DNA of 64,000 nt, taken from the NCBI RefSeq assembly GCF_018502485.1, contig NZ_CP075546.1; one strand, written 5' to 3'. A program made the translations under genes and the position numbers. The DNA is from Methanospirillum purgamenti. GTDB lineage: Archaea; Halobacteriota; Methanomicrobia; Methanomicrobiales; Methanospirillaceae. Of this stretch, positions 34,461 through 43,666 are shown in pieces; the stretch's first letter is position 1; each line of letters starts with the position of its first letter. A model generated the notes under the pieces. That model saw only the letters and a list, made by a program, of their open reading frames with translations, did not search any database and was not told the origin of the DNA.

Positions 34461-35591
34461 ATGACACAAATCAAGACATTCTTCTTAGCATGTATGCTGC
34501 TAATTTCTCTTCTTGCAATACCAGCATGGGCAACCGAAACAACAGGACCAGAAAAGACCATTACAGACGGATATGGCAGATCAGTAACCATTCCTGCTGA
34601 AGTCAAAGAAGTATTGTGTTCCGGCTCTGGATGCCTGAGATACCTTACTTATCTTGGAGGACAGGATCTCATTGTTGGTGTCGATAGTATTGAAAAAGAA
34701 CCACAGACCATGGATGCCCGGGGATATGCTCTACTCAATCCTCAATTTAAGGATTACCCGTTATTTGGTGAATTTAGAGGGAAAGATGATCCTGAAAAAA
34801 TTATTGGGATTGCTCCACAGCTTGTCTTTAAAACCGGTCTTACCGGCTCTGGAACAACTGCCACTACAAATGCAGAAGAAGGAAACAAACTGACTGAAAA
34901 GACAAAAATTCCTGTTGTAATGATTCCCTACGGATCACTTCGTGACGCAAAGGAACAGGCAGAGATGTTCAGTGCTCTTCGGATTATGGGCGATGTAATC
35001 GGGAAGAAAGAACGGGCTGATGAACTCATCACCTATATCGAAGAAGCTATTTCTGATCTTGAAACCCGGACAAAAGATATTCCGGAATCTGAACAGAAGA
35101 CCGCTTATGTTGGGGGTGTCAGTTATGCAGGAGCTCATGGGATCATCTCTACGGAACCAGCCTATCCACCATTCATTTGGACACATGTAAAGAATGTTGC
35201 CGGGAAAATGGGTACTCAACATGCTGACGTTGCCAAAGAAGCAATTGTTGACTGGGATCCTGAATACCTGTTTATGGATGTTGGAACACTCCAGATGGAC
35301 AGTGAAGGCGGGATTGGCGAACTGAAGAATGATCCTGCATTACAGGGATTGTCTGCAATAAAGAACGGGAATGTATATGGAGTTCTTCCATACAACTTCT
35401 ATAACACTAATTACGAAAATGTTCTAGCAGATGCCTACTTTATTGGAAAAACGGTCTATCCAGACAAGTTTGCAGATATTGATCTGGAAAAGAAAACAGA
35501 TGAGATTATGACTAAATTCCTTGGTGCTTCTCCACTCAAGCAAATTAATTCCCAGTATAAAAACATGGGATTTACTCAAATCTCTCTTTGA
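34461..35591 (+). CDS. Class III metal/chelate-binding ABC protein
   Basis: 376 residues from ATG 34461 (GTG at 34449 is possible). The signal peptide ends near 'IPAWATE'. The TroA-like fold starts 'ITDGYGRSVTIPAEVKEVLC' and has an unusual 'SGSGCLRYLTYLGG' in place of the common 'APS-TE' segment. The second lobe ends 'LQGLSAIKNGNVYGVLPYNF' and 'YNTNYENVLADAYFIGKTVY'. This subtype differs from the BtuF-like protein at 24718. It could bind ferric, corrinoid, oxyanion or nickel chelates. Neighbours (secreted FmdE before, permease and ATPase after) show it is the receptor of that importer. Confidence 0.85.
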   Translation: MTQIKTFFLACMLLISLLAIPAWATETTGPEKTITDGYGRSVTIPAEVKEVLCSGSGCLRYLTYLGGQDLIVGVDSIEKEPQTMDARGYALLNPQFKDYPLFGEFRGKDDPEKIIGIAPQLVFKTGLTGSGTTATTNAEEGNKLTEKTKIPVVMIPYGSLRDAKEQAEMFSALRIMGDVIGKKERADELITYIEEAISDLETRTKDIPESEQKTAYVGGVSYAGAHGIISTEPAYPPFIWTHVKNVAGKMGTQHADVAKEAIVDWDPEYLFMDVGTLQMDSEGGIGELKNDPALQGLSAIKNGNVYGVLPYNFYNTNYENVLADAYFIGKTVYPDKFADIDLEKKTDEIMTKFLGASPLKQINSQYKNMGFTQISL

Positions 35592-35638
35592 TGCTACTAT
35601 GAACACTCATTTTACTTTTTTTCCCAGAGGTGACAAAC

Positions 35639-36709
35639 ATGCATGTCGCTGATGGAGAAGTCCCTGCGGATTACCTTGGATATGTCCGGGTAAAATTCCT
35701 ATGGATTATGTTTGGAGTTATACTTTTATTCATCCTGTTTATCCTTTCAATATCAGTGGGTGCGGTCGCCATCCCGCCTTATGATGTACTTATGACCCTG
35801 CTCGGTCAGAATGTAAATCACAAGTATGATGCCATTATCTGGAATATCCGACTCCCACAAGCAATTACGGCTATTGTTGCAGGAGTAGGACTTTCAGTTG
35901 CCGGCGTAACCATGCAATCCATTCTTCGTAATCCTCTTGGCTCTCCTTTTACCTTAGGTATCTCCAATGCGGGTGCATTTGGTGCTGCAGTCTCGGTTAT
36001 TTTTTTTGGAGCAGGAAAAATACAATCAACGATAGCAAATCCAATTACAATAAATAATCCTTATGTCACGACTATATCGGCTTTTATCTTCTGCATGATT
36101 GCAACCGCAATAATTCTCCTGATATCACGGATCAGGGGTGCATCTCCGGAAGTAATGGTTCTCACTGGTGTTGCCCTTTCATCCCTGTTTACTGCCGGAA
36201 CTATGTTTTTACAGTACTTTGCATCAGACACCCAGCTCGCAGCAGTCGTCTTCTGGACTTTTGGTGATGTCAGCAGGGCAGGTTGGTCTGAACTTGCCCT
36301 GATGACTGTGATTGTTGTCCTTTCGTGTATCTATTTCCTCTGCAATCGATGGAACTACAATGCCATTGATGCTGGGAATGAAACTGCAAAGGGGCTAGGT
36401 GTGAATGTTGAACGGATAAGGTTATTTGGGATGACCCTTTCTGCACTAGTTACAGCCGTTCTCGTGGCATTTCTTGGAGTAATAGGATTTGTCGGTCTTG
36501 TTTGCCCCCATATGGTTAGAAGAATTATCGGGGATGATCAGCGATATCTTATTCCCGGATCCTGTGTTATGGGGGGCGTTCTCCTTCTTGCTTCAGATAC
36601 AGTTGCACGTCTTATCGTGGCTCCATACGTGCTTCCTGTGGCAGTTCTTACCGCATTTATGGGAGCACCGGTTTTCATTTACCTGATTATCAGGGGGTAT
36701 AAACGATGA
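35639..36709 (+). CDS. FecCD/BtuC-type ABC permease
   Basis: 356 residues from ATG 35639, preceded by AGAGGTGA. About ten membrane helices of the FecCD family, with 'IRLPQAITAIVAGVGLSVAG', 'MQSILRNPLGSPFTLGISNA' and 'IGFVGLVCPHMVRRIIGDDQ'. It is a paralogue of the permease at 25744. It forms the channel for the chelate bound by the preceding receptor. The stop overlaps the ATPase start by four bases. Confidence 0.92.
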   Translation: MHVADGEVPADYLGYVRVKFLWIMFGVILLFILFILSISVGAVAIPPYDVLMTLLGQNVNHKYDAIIWNIRLPQAITAIVAGVGLSVAGVTMQSILRNPLGSPFTLGISNAGAFGAAVSVIFFGAGKIQSTIANPITINNPYVTTISAFIFCMIATAIILLISRIRGASPEVMVLTGVALSSLFTAGTMFLQYFASDTQLAAVVFWTFGDVSRAGWSELALMTVIVVLSCIYFLCNRWNYNAIDAGNETAKGLGVNVERIRLFGMTLSALVTAVLVAFLGVIGFVGLVCPHMVRRIIGDDQRYLIPGSCVMGGVLLLASDTVARLIVAPYVLPVAVLTAFMGAPVFIYLIIRGYKR

Positions 36710-37479
36710 TTCTGAATGTTCAGGAACTCGGATTTTTGTACCGGAATCATGATGTACTTCATGATATTGCATTTGAAGTAAATCATGGTGAAATTATTGC
36801 GATTCTCGGTCCAAACGGAGTTGGAAAAACCACACTACTCAAATGTCTGAATAAAATACTAAAAGCAAAAAAAGGTCAGATTTATTTAGACGGATCAGAG
36901 ATTAAAAGCCTTGATACTCTAGAAATTGCACGAAGGGCAGGGTATGTCCCGCAGCGGGTTGAAACAGGGAGATTGACTGCTTTTGATGCAGTCCTTCTGG
37001 GCAGAAGACCACACATCTCCTGGGATGTCAGTGAACGGGATCTTCGAATAGTTGATGCCATTTTCACCCGTCTTTCCATGGATCATCTTCGTCTCTCTTA
37101 TATTGATGAGATGAGCGGCGGGGAACTTCAAAAGATTGCTATTGCACGGGCTTTAGTCCAGGAACCACGCATTCTCCTTCTTGATGAGCCTACCAGTAGT
37201 CTTGATTTGAAGAACCAGGTGGAAATTTTGTCAACTATTGTTGGAATTGTCAGAGAACATGGAATTGCAGCCGTTATGACGATGCATGACCTGAATCAGG
37301 CATTACGATATGCAGATCGGTTTATCTTTTTAAAAGATGGAAATGTTCACTTTCATGGCGATTTCAGTGAGGTTACACCTGCAATAATCGAAGATGTGTA
37401 TGGACTTCCAGTCATGATGGGGACGGTTGGAGGAGTAAGGTGTATTGTGCCCGGCCTTCAACCTATGAAGGCATCCTGA
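36706..37479 (+). CDS. FecE/BtuD-type ABC ATPase
   Basis: 257 residues, the ordinary length for this subunit and without the extra domain seen in the 26706 ATPase. Walker A is 'GPNGVGKTTLLKCLN', the signature 'MSGGELQKIAIARALVQEP', Walker B 'ILLLDEPTSSLD', and the switch region 'MTMHDLNQALRYADR'. It energises import through the preceding permease. The ATGA overlap fixes the start. Confidence 0.93.
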   Translation: MILNVQELGFLYRNHDVLHDIAFEVNHGEIIAILGPNGVGKTTLLKCLNKILKAKKGQIYLDGSEIKSLDTLEIARRAGYVPQRVETGRLTAFDAVLLGRRPHISWDVSERDLRIVDAIFTRLSMDHLRLSYIDEMSGGELQKIAIARALVQEPRILLLDEPTSSLDLKNQVEILSTIVGIVREHGIAAVMTMHDLNQALRYADRFIFLKDGNVHFHGDFSEVTPAIIEDVYGLPVMMGTVGGVRCIVPGLQPMKAS

Positions 37480-37543
37480 TAACACAAATCGTTTTCAATT
37501 TTCAGGACTTATTTTGAGAATTTACGAATAAACGGAGTATTAC

Positions 37544-38380
37544 ATGACAGACTGGGCAAAAGTATGGACAGAACAATATGAAGCAGGGAGTCGGTTTAAA
37601 CAAGTCGGTGATTGTGCATCTCTCTGGGAATCAAAAGAACGAGCTCTTGAATTTCTAAATATGTCCAGAGAGAATCCTGAACGAATTGAGCAGGTATTAT
37701 CCCGACTTCCGATTACGAATTCCAGCAGGATTCTTGATATCGGAGCAGGACCCGGAACACTTGCGATTCCATTCGCAGAACGGGCTCTACACGTCACTGC
37801 AGTAGAGCCATCTCCTGGAATGGTTGCAGTAATGGAAGATCTGGCTCGAGAAAAAAACCTATCCAACCTGACCATTGTACAGAAACGATGGGAAGATATC
37901 AATCCTGAATTAGACCTGACCGGACTATTTGACATTATTATTGCATCATATTCACTTGGAATGCCAGACATCAATACAGCGATTGATAAGATGAATATGG
38001 TATCAAACGGGCAGATTTGGCTTTTCTGGTTTGCGGGAACAACACCCTGGGAACAACATATGGAGCGGTTATGGCCAAAAATCCACAATGACTCATACCA
38101 ACACGGACCTAAAGCGGATGTATTATATAATGTCCTCTACCAGAAGGGAATTTACCCGAATATGACCGTGCATGAGATGAAATATCAAAAAAAGTACTCA
38201 TCACTTGACCACATGATTTCAGATATGAGAAAGCAGGTAGGGTGCTCAGAAAAATATGACCCTCTCATCAGGTCTTATATTTCTGATAAAATCAGAATCG
38301 ATGGAGATTCAATCATGGAGAGCGGCGATACAATCCGGGTCTGCCTATGGTGGGATTCGAAACAGTTTCCTAAAGTCTGA
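37544..38380 (+). CDS. SAM-dependent methyltransferase in the metal-uptake cluster
   Basis: 278 residues. Motif I 'ILDIGAGPGTLAIPFAER', then 'VTAVEPSPGMVAVMEDLARE', 'QKRWEDINPE' and 'DIIIASYSLGMPDINTAIDK'. The C-terminal 120 residues are rich in Trp, Tyr and His ('WLFWFAGTTPWEQHMERLWP', 'KIHNDSYQHGPK') and may shape the substrate site. It lies 64 bases after the importer ATPase and before the nik-type operon on the same strand. It may modify a metal-binding ligand or detoxify what is imported. Substrate unknown. Confidence 0.82.
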   Translation: MTDWAKVWTEQYEAGSRFKQVGDCASLWESKERALEFLNMSRENPERIEQVLSRLPITNSSRILDIGAGPGTLAIPFAERALHVTAVEPSPGMVAVMEDLAREKNLSNLTIVQKRWEDINPELDLTGLFDIIIASYSLGMPDINTAIDKMNMVSNGQIWLFWFAGTTPWEQHMERLWPKIHNDSYQHGPKADVLYNVLYQKGIYPNMTVHEMKYQKKYSSLDHMISDMRKQVGCSEKYDPLIRSYISDKIRIDGDSIMESGDTIRVCLWWDSKQFPKV

Positions 38381-38427
38381 AACCAGGTATAGATTGTTCC
38401 CACTCTTACATACTAAAGGTGGAACGA

Positions 38428-38529
38428 ATGAGCATGTTTGTGGAAAAAATGGCACAGGGGGAAGAGTACTCAAACCGATCATCCTTCATAGTAATACGAG
38501 CAAGAGTGTACATTCAAAAAAAATTTTAA
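38428..38529 (+). CDS. Tiny ribbon-helix-helix-like peptide (possible truncated regulator)
   Basis: 33 codons with a good ribosome site (AAGGTGG six bases before ATG). The peptide 'FVEKMAQGEEYSNRSSFIVI' reads like the middle of a ribbon-helix-helix repressor, where 'GEYSNRSEFIR' is a common turn into helix 2. It continues 'RARVYIQKKF' and stops. In frame upstream, 'ILKVERMSMF' resembles the first beta strand, but part of helix 1 seems to be missing. It may be a remnant of a NikR/CopG-like regulator, or a functional mini-protein. It lies 78 bases before the nik-type operon. Confidence 0.4.
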   Translation: MSMFVEKMAQGEEYSNRSSFIVIRARVYIQKKF

Positions 38530-38544
38530 ATTCAAGATAATTAC

Positions 38545-38585
38545 TTTTTATAAAGAATATCATTTCACATATAATATATATGATA
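38545..38585 (+). promoter_or_regulatory. TATA box and N16 dyad of the nik-type operon
   Basis: TTTTTATAAAG at 38545-38555 is an archaeal TATA box. Immediately downstream TATCAT (38558-38563) and ATGATA (38580-38585) form an exact inverted repeat with a 16-base spacer. The dyad fills the space between TATA and the expected initiation site, the classic place for archaeal repression. A 16-base spacer is also that of the E. coli NikR operator, though the arm sequence differs. Confidence 0.45.
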
Positions 38586-38606
38586 ATTTTCTAATTTTGT
38601 ATTACC

Positions 38607-40190
38607 ATGACGATGAGATCTAATCGAAAGATAGTGATACTGATATCTATAGTCAGCATCCTTTCACTTTTTTGTTCCATATCTGTTCTGGCTGAAGAGA
38701 ACACCCTACGAATTTCAACCACGAATGAAGTAAAATCACCGGCGTTTATTGGAGATTATACTCTTGGTCTCTTTAACCACATATCGAACCCGCCTCTTAT
38801 GCAGATGGATCAGAATGGAAAACTCATTGGTCTTCTGGCGGATCATTATGAAGTATCATCTGATAACACACAATGGACATTTTACATAAAAGAAAATCAG
38901 TTTTGGAGTGATGGTACTCCGGTTACTGGTGATGATGTAGCATTTTCTATTCAGATGTATGGAGAAAGTGTACCAAATGCAGGATGGATTGGAGAAACCC
39001 TGACTGATACCGTAGTAGATGGAAACAAGGTTACATTCACCTTTAACAAACCGTACACAAATCTGGCTCTCGAATTCACATCATACAGCATTCTGCCCAA
39101 ACATATCTGGGAATCTATTGAAAACCCGAATGAATACACCAGTACCGGTCCATATGTGGGTGCAGGGCCATTTTACCTGGATAACGTTGACCTGAATGCG
39201 GGAAAGGTAATTTTTAAGAGAAATCCCAGCTGGAAGGGAACATCTCCAGCATATGATACCGTGGAGATCAGCTGGTTTAAGAATGAAGATGCAGCAGCAA
39301 AAGCTCTTGAAAGTGGGAATATGGATACCTACTGGAAATATGCATCATCCTATCCTTATGCTGCAATTGATTCAATAAAATCCTCAGGGAACTTTGATGT
39401 CCTGGAAAAACCCACTTCTGGAATGACATTTTTAGGATTTAATCTGAAAAATGAACCATTATCAGACATATCATTCAGAGATGCTATAAGTTATGCCATT
39501 AATTATCAGGAAATGGTAAACATTGCAACCCTGGGATATGGAAAAGTTCCAAACCGTGGATTCATTCCCCCGGCAATGGATGGTTATACTAGCACCCCTG
39601 CAATGGAATACAATCCGGAAACTGCAAAGAAAAAACTTGAAACAGCAGGGTTTAAAGATTCAGATGGGAATGGAATTGTCGAAGGAAAGGATGGAAACGA
39701 TGTAATCCTGGATCTCTTAATCAGGAATGCTTACAGCCGGGAAGCTGAACTTCTGAAAGAATATCTAGAAAAAGTAGGAATTGGTGTTGAGATCCGCTCA
39801 GTGGAAGACAATACCTGGTTTGAATTAAAAGACAACTTTGAATATGACCTCACCCTGACCAGAACAACCCCCTGGGGTATGCTGATGCATGCGAACTGGG
39901 CAACCGGATACTTTGACAGCCGGAGAACCGGACAGGGAGTTCTTCATACTGTTGATGATCCGGTATTCCTAGAGCTCTGTGACAATATCCTGAGCACAAC
40001 AGATCAGACCCTTTTAAGTGGATATGCACAAGAAGTCCAGAATTATTACGCAGATAACCTTCCAGGGATTCCACTCTACTGGAAGAATGACATTACCCCA
40101 TACAACAAGAAGATCACCGGGTGGTATTCAAATCCACTCTATGGTATCATGAATGAATTTACCCTAACCAGTGTAAAACCTGTAGCCTGA
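38607..40190 (+). CDS. nikA: NikA/DppA-type ABC binding protein
   Basis: 527 residues, family 5 extracytoplasmic solute-binding protein. The signal peptide ends near 'SISVLAEEN'. Typical segments are 'LADHYEVSSDNTQWTFYIKE', 'FWSDGTPVTGDDVAFSIQM', 'YTSTGPYVGAGPFYLDN' and 'FRDAISYAINYQEMVNIATL'. Near the C-terminus 'TRTTPWGMLMHANWATGYF' places His428 at about the position of the nickel-ligand His in E. coli NikA ('WG-APYDPH'). That, and its position in a CooT/FmdE neighbourhood, favours a metal chelate over a peptide as substrate, but peptide binding is not excluded. It is the first gene of a five-gene operon. Confidence 0.85.
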   Translation: MTMRSNRKIVILISIVSILSLFCSISVLAEENTLRISTTNEVKSPAFIGDYTLGLFNHISNPPLMQMDQNGKLIGLLADHYEVSSDNTQWTFYIKENQFWSDGTPVTGDDVAFSIQMYGESVPNAGWIGETLTDTVVDGNKVTFTFNKPYTNLALEFTSYSILPKHIWESIENPNEYTSTGPYVGAGPFYLDNVDLNAGKVIFKRNPSWKGTSPAYDTVEISWFKNEDAAAKALESGNMDTYWKYASSYPYAAIDSIKSSGNFDVLEKPTSGMTFLGFNLKNEPLSDISFRDAISYAINYQEMVNIATLGYGKVPNRGFIPPAMDGYTSTPAMEYNPETAKKKLETAGFKDSDGNGIVEGKDGNDVILDLLIRNAYSREAELLKEYLEKVGIGVEIRSVEDNTWFELKDNFEYDLTLTRTTPWGMLMHANWATGYFDSRRTGQGVLHTVDDPVFLELCDNILSTTDQTLLSGYAQEVQNYYADNLPGIPLYWKNDITPYNKKITGWYSNPLYGIMNEFTLTSVKPVA

Positions 40191-40206
40191 TCTCTCAGGT
40201 TTTCCC

Positions 40207-41175
40207 ATGGGTACTTTATTTTTATCGTTCCACTATCTTACACGAAAAATAATCAGATACATCTTCTCCTTTATCATAATACTCCTGGTGGTCTTTCTTC
40301 TACCACGGATGATGCCAGGAGATCCGATCGCAAATATTGTCGGTGAAGATGTATATCTCTCTCCACAAAAAATACTCGAGCTTCGGAGTGCATTCGGCCT
40401 TGATTCTCCTTTACATGAACAATTTTTTGTATATTGTTTGAAACTTACCCAACTGGATCTTGGATATTCCTTTCATATGCACGCACCGGTGAGTTCTCTT
40501 CTTATTGACCGGGCAGCCTGGACATTGCTCTATATCGGAATTGCAATATTTTGTGGAATGATCATCGGTATTGTGCTTGGAGAAAAAGCCGGATGGGAGA
40601 GTGAAAAATGGTGGGCTCATATCCTGTCTGCCGGGGCGGTAATCATATCTTCAACACCTCCGTATCTTCTCAGTCTTATCTTTCTGGTTATCTTCGTGTA
40701 TCACTTTGGATGGTTTCCATTCAAGGGATTTTACGATACATTCAGTATAATCAGCATCATTCATCATCTTGTTCTTCCGATTTCAGTTTTGACACTCTTT
40801 TACGCATCACGGAATTTATTAATCATGAGAGGAACAGTCCTCTCAGAAAAATCCTTACTATATCCGCAGTTTGTCAGATCGCTGGGAATATCTGAAAAAG
40901 ACATAATATCAAGACATGTCAGAAAAAATGCCATAATCCCCCTTATTACACTCATTGCACTTGATTTTGGTTTCCTCTTCTCAGGTGCATTATTCATAGA
41001 GATTGTGTTTTCATTAAACGGGATGGGAAGTCTTGTCTATGATGCCATTCTCCTTCGGGATTATCCCGTACTGACCGGATCCTTCTTAGTAATATCAGTA
41101 TTCGTCATTCTCGCAAACATCCTATCAGATATCCTCAGTATTATACTGGATCCCCGTGTCGGGAGGAATGAATGA
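40207..41175 (+). CDS. nikB: NikB/DppB-type ABC permease
   Basis: 322 residues with six membrane helices. The N-terminus 'VVFLLPRMMPGDPIANIVGE' is the DppB/NikB hallmark. The permease loop is 'YPQFVRSLGISEKDIISRHV', followed by 'IPLITLIALDFGFLFSGALF'. It pairs with the next permease. The stop overlaps the start of the next gene as ATGA. Confidence 0.9.
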   Translation: MGTLFLSFHYLTRKIIRYIFSFIIILLVVFLLPRMMPGDPIANIVGEDVYLSPQKILELRSAFGLDSPLHEQFFVYCLKLTQLDLGYSFHMHAPVSSLLIDRAAWTLLYIGIAIFCGMIIGIVLGEKAGWESEKWWAHILSAGAVIISSTPPYLLSLIFLVIFVYHFGWFPFKGFYDTFSIISIIHHLVLPISVLTLFYASRNLLIMRGTVLSEKSLLYPQFVRSLGISEKDIISRHVRKNAIIPLITLIALDFGFLFSGALFIEIVFSLNGMGSLVYDAILLRDYPVLTGSFLVISVFVILANILSDILSIILDPRVGRNE

Positions 41176-42005
41176 GAGGGGAGGGATGTGAGAGACCCAT
41201 TCAGGACGTCTCATTATACCTCTGTATCGGAGTTATTGCCATTTTTTTCATAGTTGCGGTGATCCCCGGAGTTTTCGCACCCTATACAGAAAATGAACGA
41301 TTTATCCCGTACCAGCATCCGGATATTGATCATTTTCTCGGAACCGATGATATGGGATATGATATCCTCAGCCTGCTTATCTATGCTGCACGTATCTCAC
41401 TTCTTATCGGATTATGTGCGGGGGGCGTTTCCATTCTTATCGGAACCTCAATTGGCCTCATCAGTGGATATATCAGGGGATGGACTGATGACCTCCTTAT
41501 GAGCGTTACCGACATTGTCCTCACTATTCCAAAAATACCCGCAATTATCCTCATCTCTGCCTTCCTTAGACCAAGCATCTGGATTCTTATTCTCATCCTT
41601 GGATTCTTTTCATGGGAGACAACAGCCCGGGTGGTCAGGGCAAGAACATTGCAGATCAGTACTTCCGGATATATCTTATCGGCACGATCTCTGGGATTTT
41701 CCTCGTACCAGGTACTTATCTCTGACATATTACCGGTCATGTATCCGGTTATTCTTCCCAAATTTATGCTCACGATTGCCGGAGCCATGATATCTGAAGC
41801 ATCTCTCTCTTTTCTGGGACTTTCTGACCCTACGATGAATAGTTGGGGACGAATGATCTCTGATGCATTTACTCACGGTGGTTTTATCAGAGAGATGTGG
41901 TGGTGGTTTCTTCCTCCTGCCGTTTGCATTTGTGGGGTGATTATCTCTGTCATCAGGATCGGTATGGTTTATGAAAAGCCCGGACAGGAGTCAATGGTAG
42001 AATGA
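41172..42005 (+). CDS. nikC: NikC/DppC-type ABC permease
   Basis: 277 residues, six membrane helices. 'HFLGTDDMGYDILSLLIYAA' matches the 'GTD-x-x-GRD' motif of DppC/NikC, and 'ARSLGFSSYQVLISDILPVM' is the ATPase-docking loop. The end 'EASLSFLGLSDPTMNSWGRM' is also typical of the family. It overlaps both neighbouring genes by four bases. Confidence 0.9.
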   Translation: MRGEGCERPIQDVSLYLCIGVIAIFFIVAVIPGVFAPYTENERFIPYQHPDIDHFLGTDDMGYDILSLLIYAARISLLIGLCAGGVSILIGTSIGLISGYIRGWTDDLLMSVTDIVLTIPKIPAIILISAFLRPSIWILILILGFFSWETTARVVRARTLQISTSGYILSARSLGFSSYQVLISDILPVMYPVILPKFMLTIAGAMISEASLSFLGLSDPTMNSWGRMISDAFTHGGFIREMWWWFLPPAVCICGVIISVIRIGMVYEKPGQESMVE

Positions 42006-42943
42006 ATAAGAACCCACTTCTCCAGGTATCTGATCTATCAGTTACATTTCGGACAAATGGCGACACTATTCAGGCGGTAACCGGTTTTTCATGCCAGCTG
42101 AACAATGGTATATGTACGGCAATCATTGGAGAATCCGGGTGTGGTAAATCAGTAATCGCTCATGCAATCCTCAAAATTCTCCCAAAAACCGCATTGGTTT
42201 CAGGTTCGGTGCAGTTCAGGGGAATGGAATTACATGATGTATCACCGGATGAGATGAATACCATTCGTGGAAGACAGATTGGCATCATATTTCAAAGTCC
42301 AGACCGGGCATTGAACCCAACCTACCGGATTTTCAGGCAATTGGTAGAGCCATTACGAAACCATCGGGTAGTGCCGGAAGAAAATAGAAAAGAGCATATT
42401 ATCACAACCTTACGAAAAGTAGGGTTTTCTCACCCGAAAGAGGCAGCTCTTCTTTTCCCCTGTAATTGCTCAGGAGGAATGAATCAACGTGCGGTTACTG
42501 CGGTTGTCCTTTCACTCCTTCCTGATCTGGTAATTGCTGATGAACCCACTAAGGGATTAGACTCATTTCGGGTGTCTGATGTAAAATCCTGTCTTATGGA
42601 AATTAAAGATGAAGGAAGGACATTATTACTAGTAACCCATGACATTTCCCTTGCACGAGATCTCTCTGAAGAATTGCTGGTCATGTATGCTGGAGAAATT
42701 GTTGAATCCGGGAAAACACACGATATTTTACAAAGCCCTATTCATCCATACACCAGTGGACTTCTCAAAAGCCTACCGGAGAACGGATTTATTCCGATCC
42801 CTGGTTCTGCTCCTTCCTACGCGAATATGCCATCAGGATGTCGATTTCAGGATCGGTGTGAGTATGCCACTGAAAAATGCAATCATAAACCAGAATGTAT
42901 CCAAAAACATGGGAGGATGGTCAGATGTCATCTGTTCTGCTAG
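42002..42943 (+). CDS. nikD: NikD/DppD-type ABC ATPase
   Basis: 313 residues. Walker A 'GESGCGKSVIAHAILK', Walker B 'LVIADEPTKGLD', switch 'LVTHDISLARDLSEE'. The signature region reads 'NCSGGMNQRAVTAVVL', a C-S-G-G-M variant. The C-terminal oligopeptide-ATPase extension carries a Cys cluster ('CRFQDRCEYATEKCNHKPEC', then 'RCHLFC'), which in this subfamily can hold an Fe-S cluster. It has a four-base overlap upstream and an 18- to 19-base overlap downstream. Confidence 0.9.
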   Translation: MNKNPLLQVSDLSVTFRTNGDTIQAVTGFSCQLNNGICTAIIGESGCGKSVIAHAILKILPKTALVSGSVQFRGMELHDVSPDEMNTIRGRQIGIIFQSPDRALNPTYRIFRQLVEPLRNHRVVPEENRKEHIITTLRKVGFSHPKEAALLFPCNCSGGMNQRAVTAVVLSLLPDLVIADEPTKGLDSFRVSDVKSCLMEIKDEGRTLLLVTHDISLARDLSEELLVMYAGEIVESGKTHDILQSPIHPYTSGLLKSLPENGFIPIPGSAPSYANMPSGCRFQDRCEYATEKCNHKPECIQKHGRMVRCHLFC

Positions 42944-43635
42944 AGGCACGAAACATCCAAAAAACATACCGGAAGGGACTTTTGGGAAAAACTCATAAGA
43001 TATTGGATTCATGCTCTTTTACCCTTCAGGAAGGTGAAACTCTGGGATTATGCGGCCCTTCCGGATGCGGGAAAAGTACACTGGGTCGTCTTCTAGCAGG
43101 TCTGGAGCATCCTGATTCAGGGCAGATCTTTTTTCATGGAAAGAATATTTTTACTGCAGATAAGATTACAAAAAAGAGAATACGACAAAAAATCCAGATT
43201 CTTTTTCAAGATCCCCAGGGAACATTTCATCCGGTGAAAAAACTTGGCACCTCTTTGCATCGTGTTGTTGATTTGTATGATCTTCATCTGTCCGAGTCAG
43301 ATATGACTACCATACTCTCAACCGTCGGGCTTCATCCTGAAATCCTTAACCGGTATCCACAAGAGATTTCAGGAGGTCAGGCACAGCGGCTCGCTCTTGC
43401 ACGGATTTTGCTCCTTAAACCGGAGTTTATAATTCTTGATGAACCTACATCAGGTTTGGATATATCAGTACAGGCACAGATTCTCCATCTGTTGAAGGAT
43501 CTAAAGAAAAAAGAAAAGATATCATATCTCTTCATCTCTCATGACCGGAATGTGTTATCATTCATGTCAGATCGGATTGTATACATGACAGATGGTAAAC
43601 TTCATCCGGATGAAAATCTCATGCAGAAGATATAA
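42925..43635 (+). CDS. nikE: NikE/DppF-type ABC ATPase
   Basis: 236 residues from ATG 42925, which has GGGAGGA ten bases upstream; this site favours it over an ATG at 42895. Walker A 'GPSGCGKSTLGRLLAGL', Q-loop 'ILFQDPQGTFHP', signature 'ISGGQAQRLALARILL', Walker B 'FIILDEPTSGLD', switch 'FISHDRNVLSFMSD'. It lacks the long C-terminal extension of its partner. It is the last gene of the nik-type operon. Confidence 0.9.
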   Translation: MSSVLLEARNIQKTYRKGLLGKTHKILDSCSFTLQEGETLGLCGPSGCGKSTLGRLLAGLEHPDSGQIFFHGKNIFTADKITKKRIRQKIQILFQDPQGTFHPVKKLGTSLHRVVDLYDLHLSESDMTTILSTVGLHPEILNRYPQEISGGQAQRLALARILLLKPEFIILDEPTSGLDISVQAQILHLLKDLKKKEKISYLFISHDRNVLSFMSDRIVYMTDGKLHPDENLMQKI

Positions 43636-43666
43636 GTTCGAGAAAAAGAGGATTATTACTGAAATA

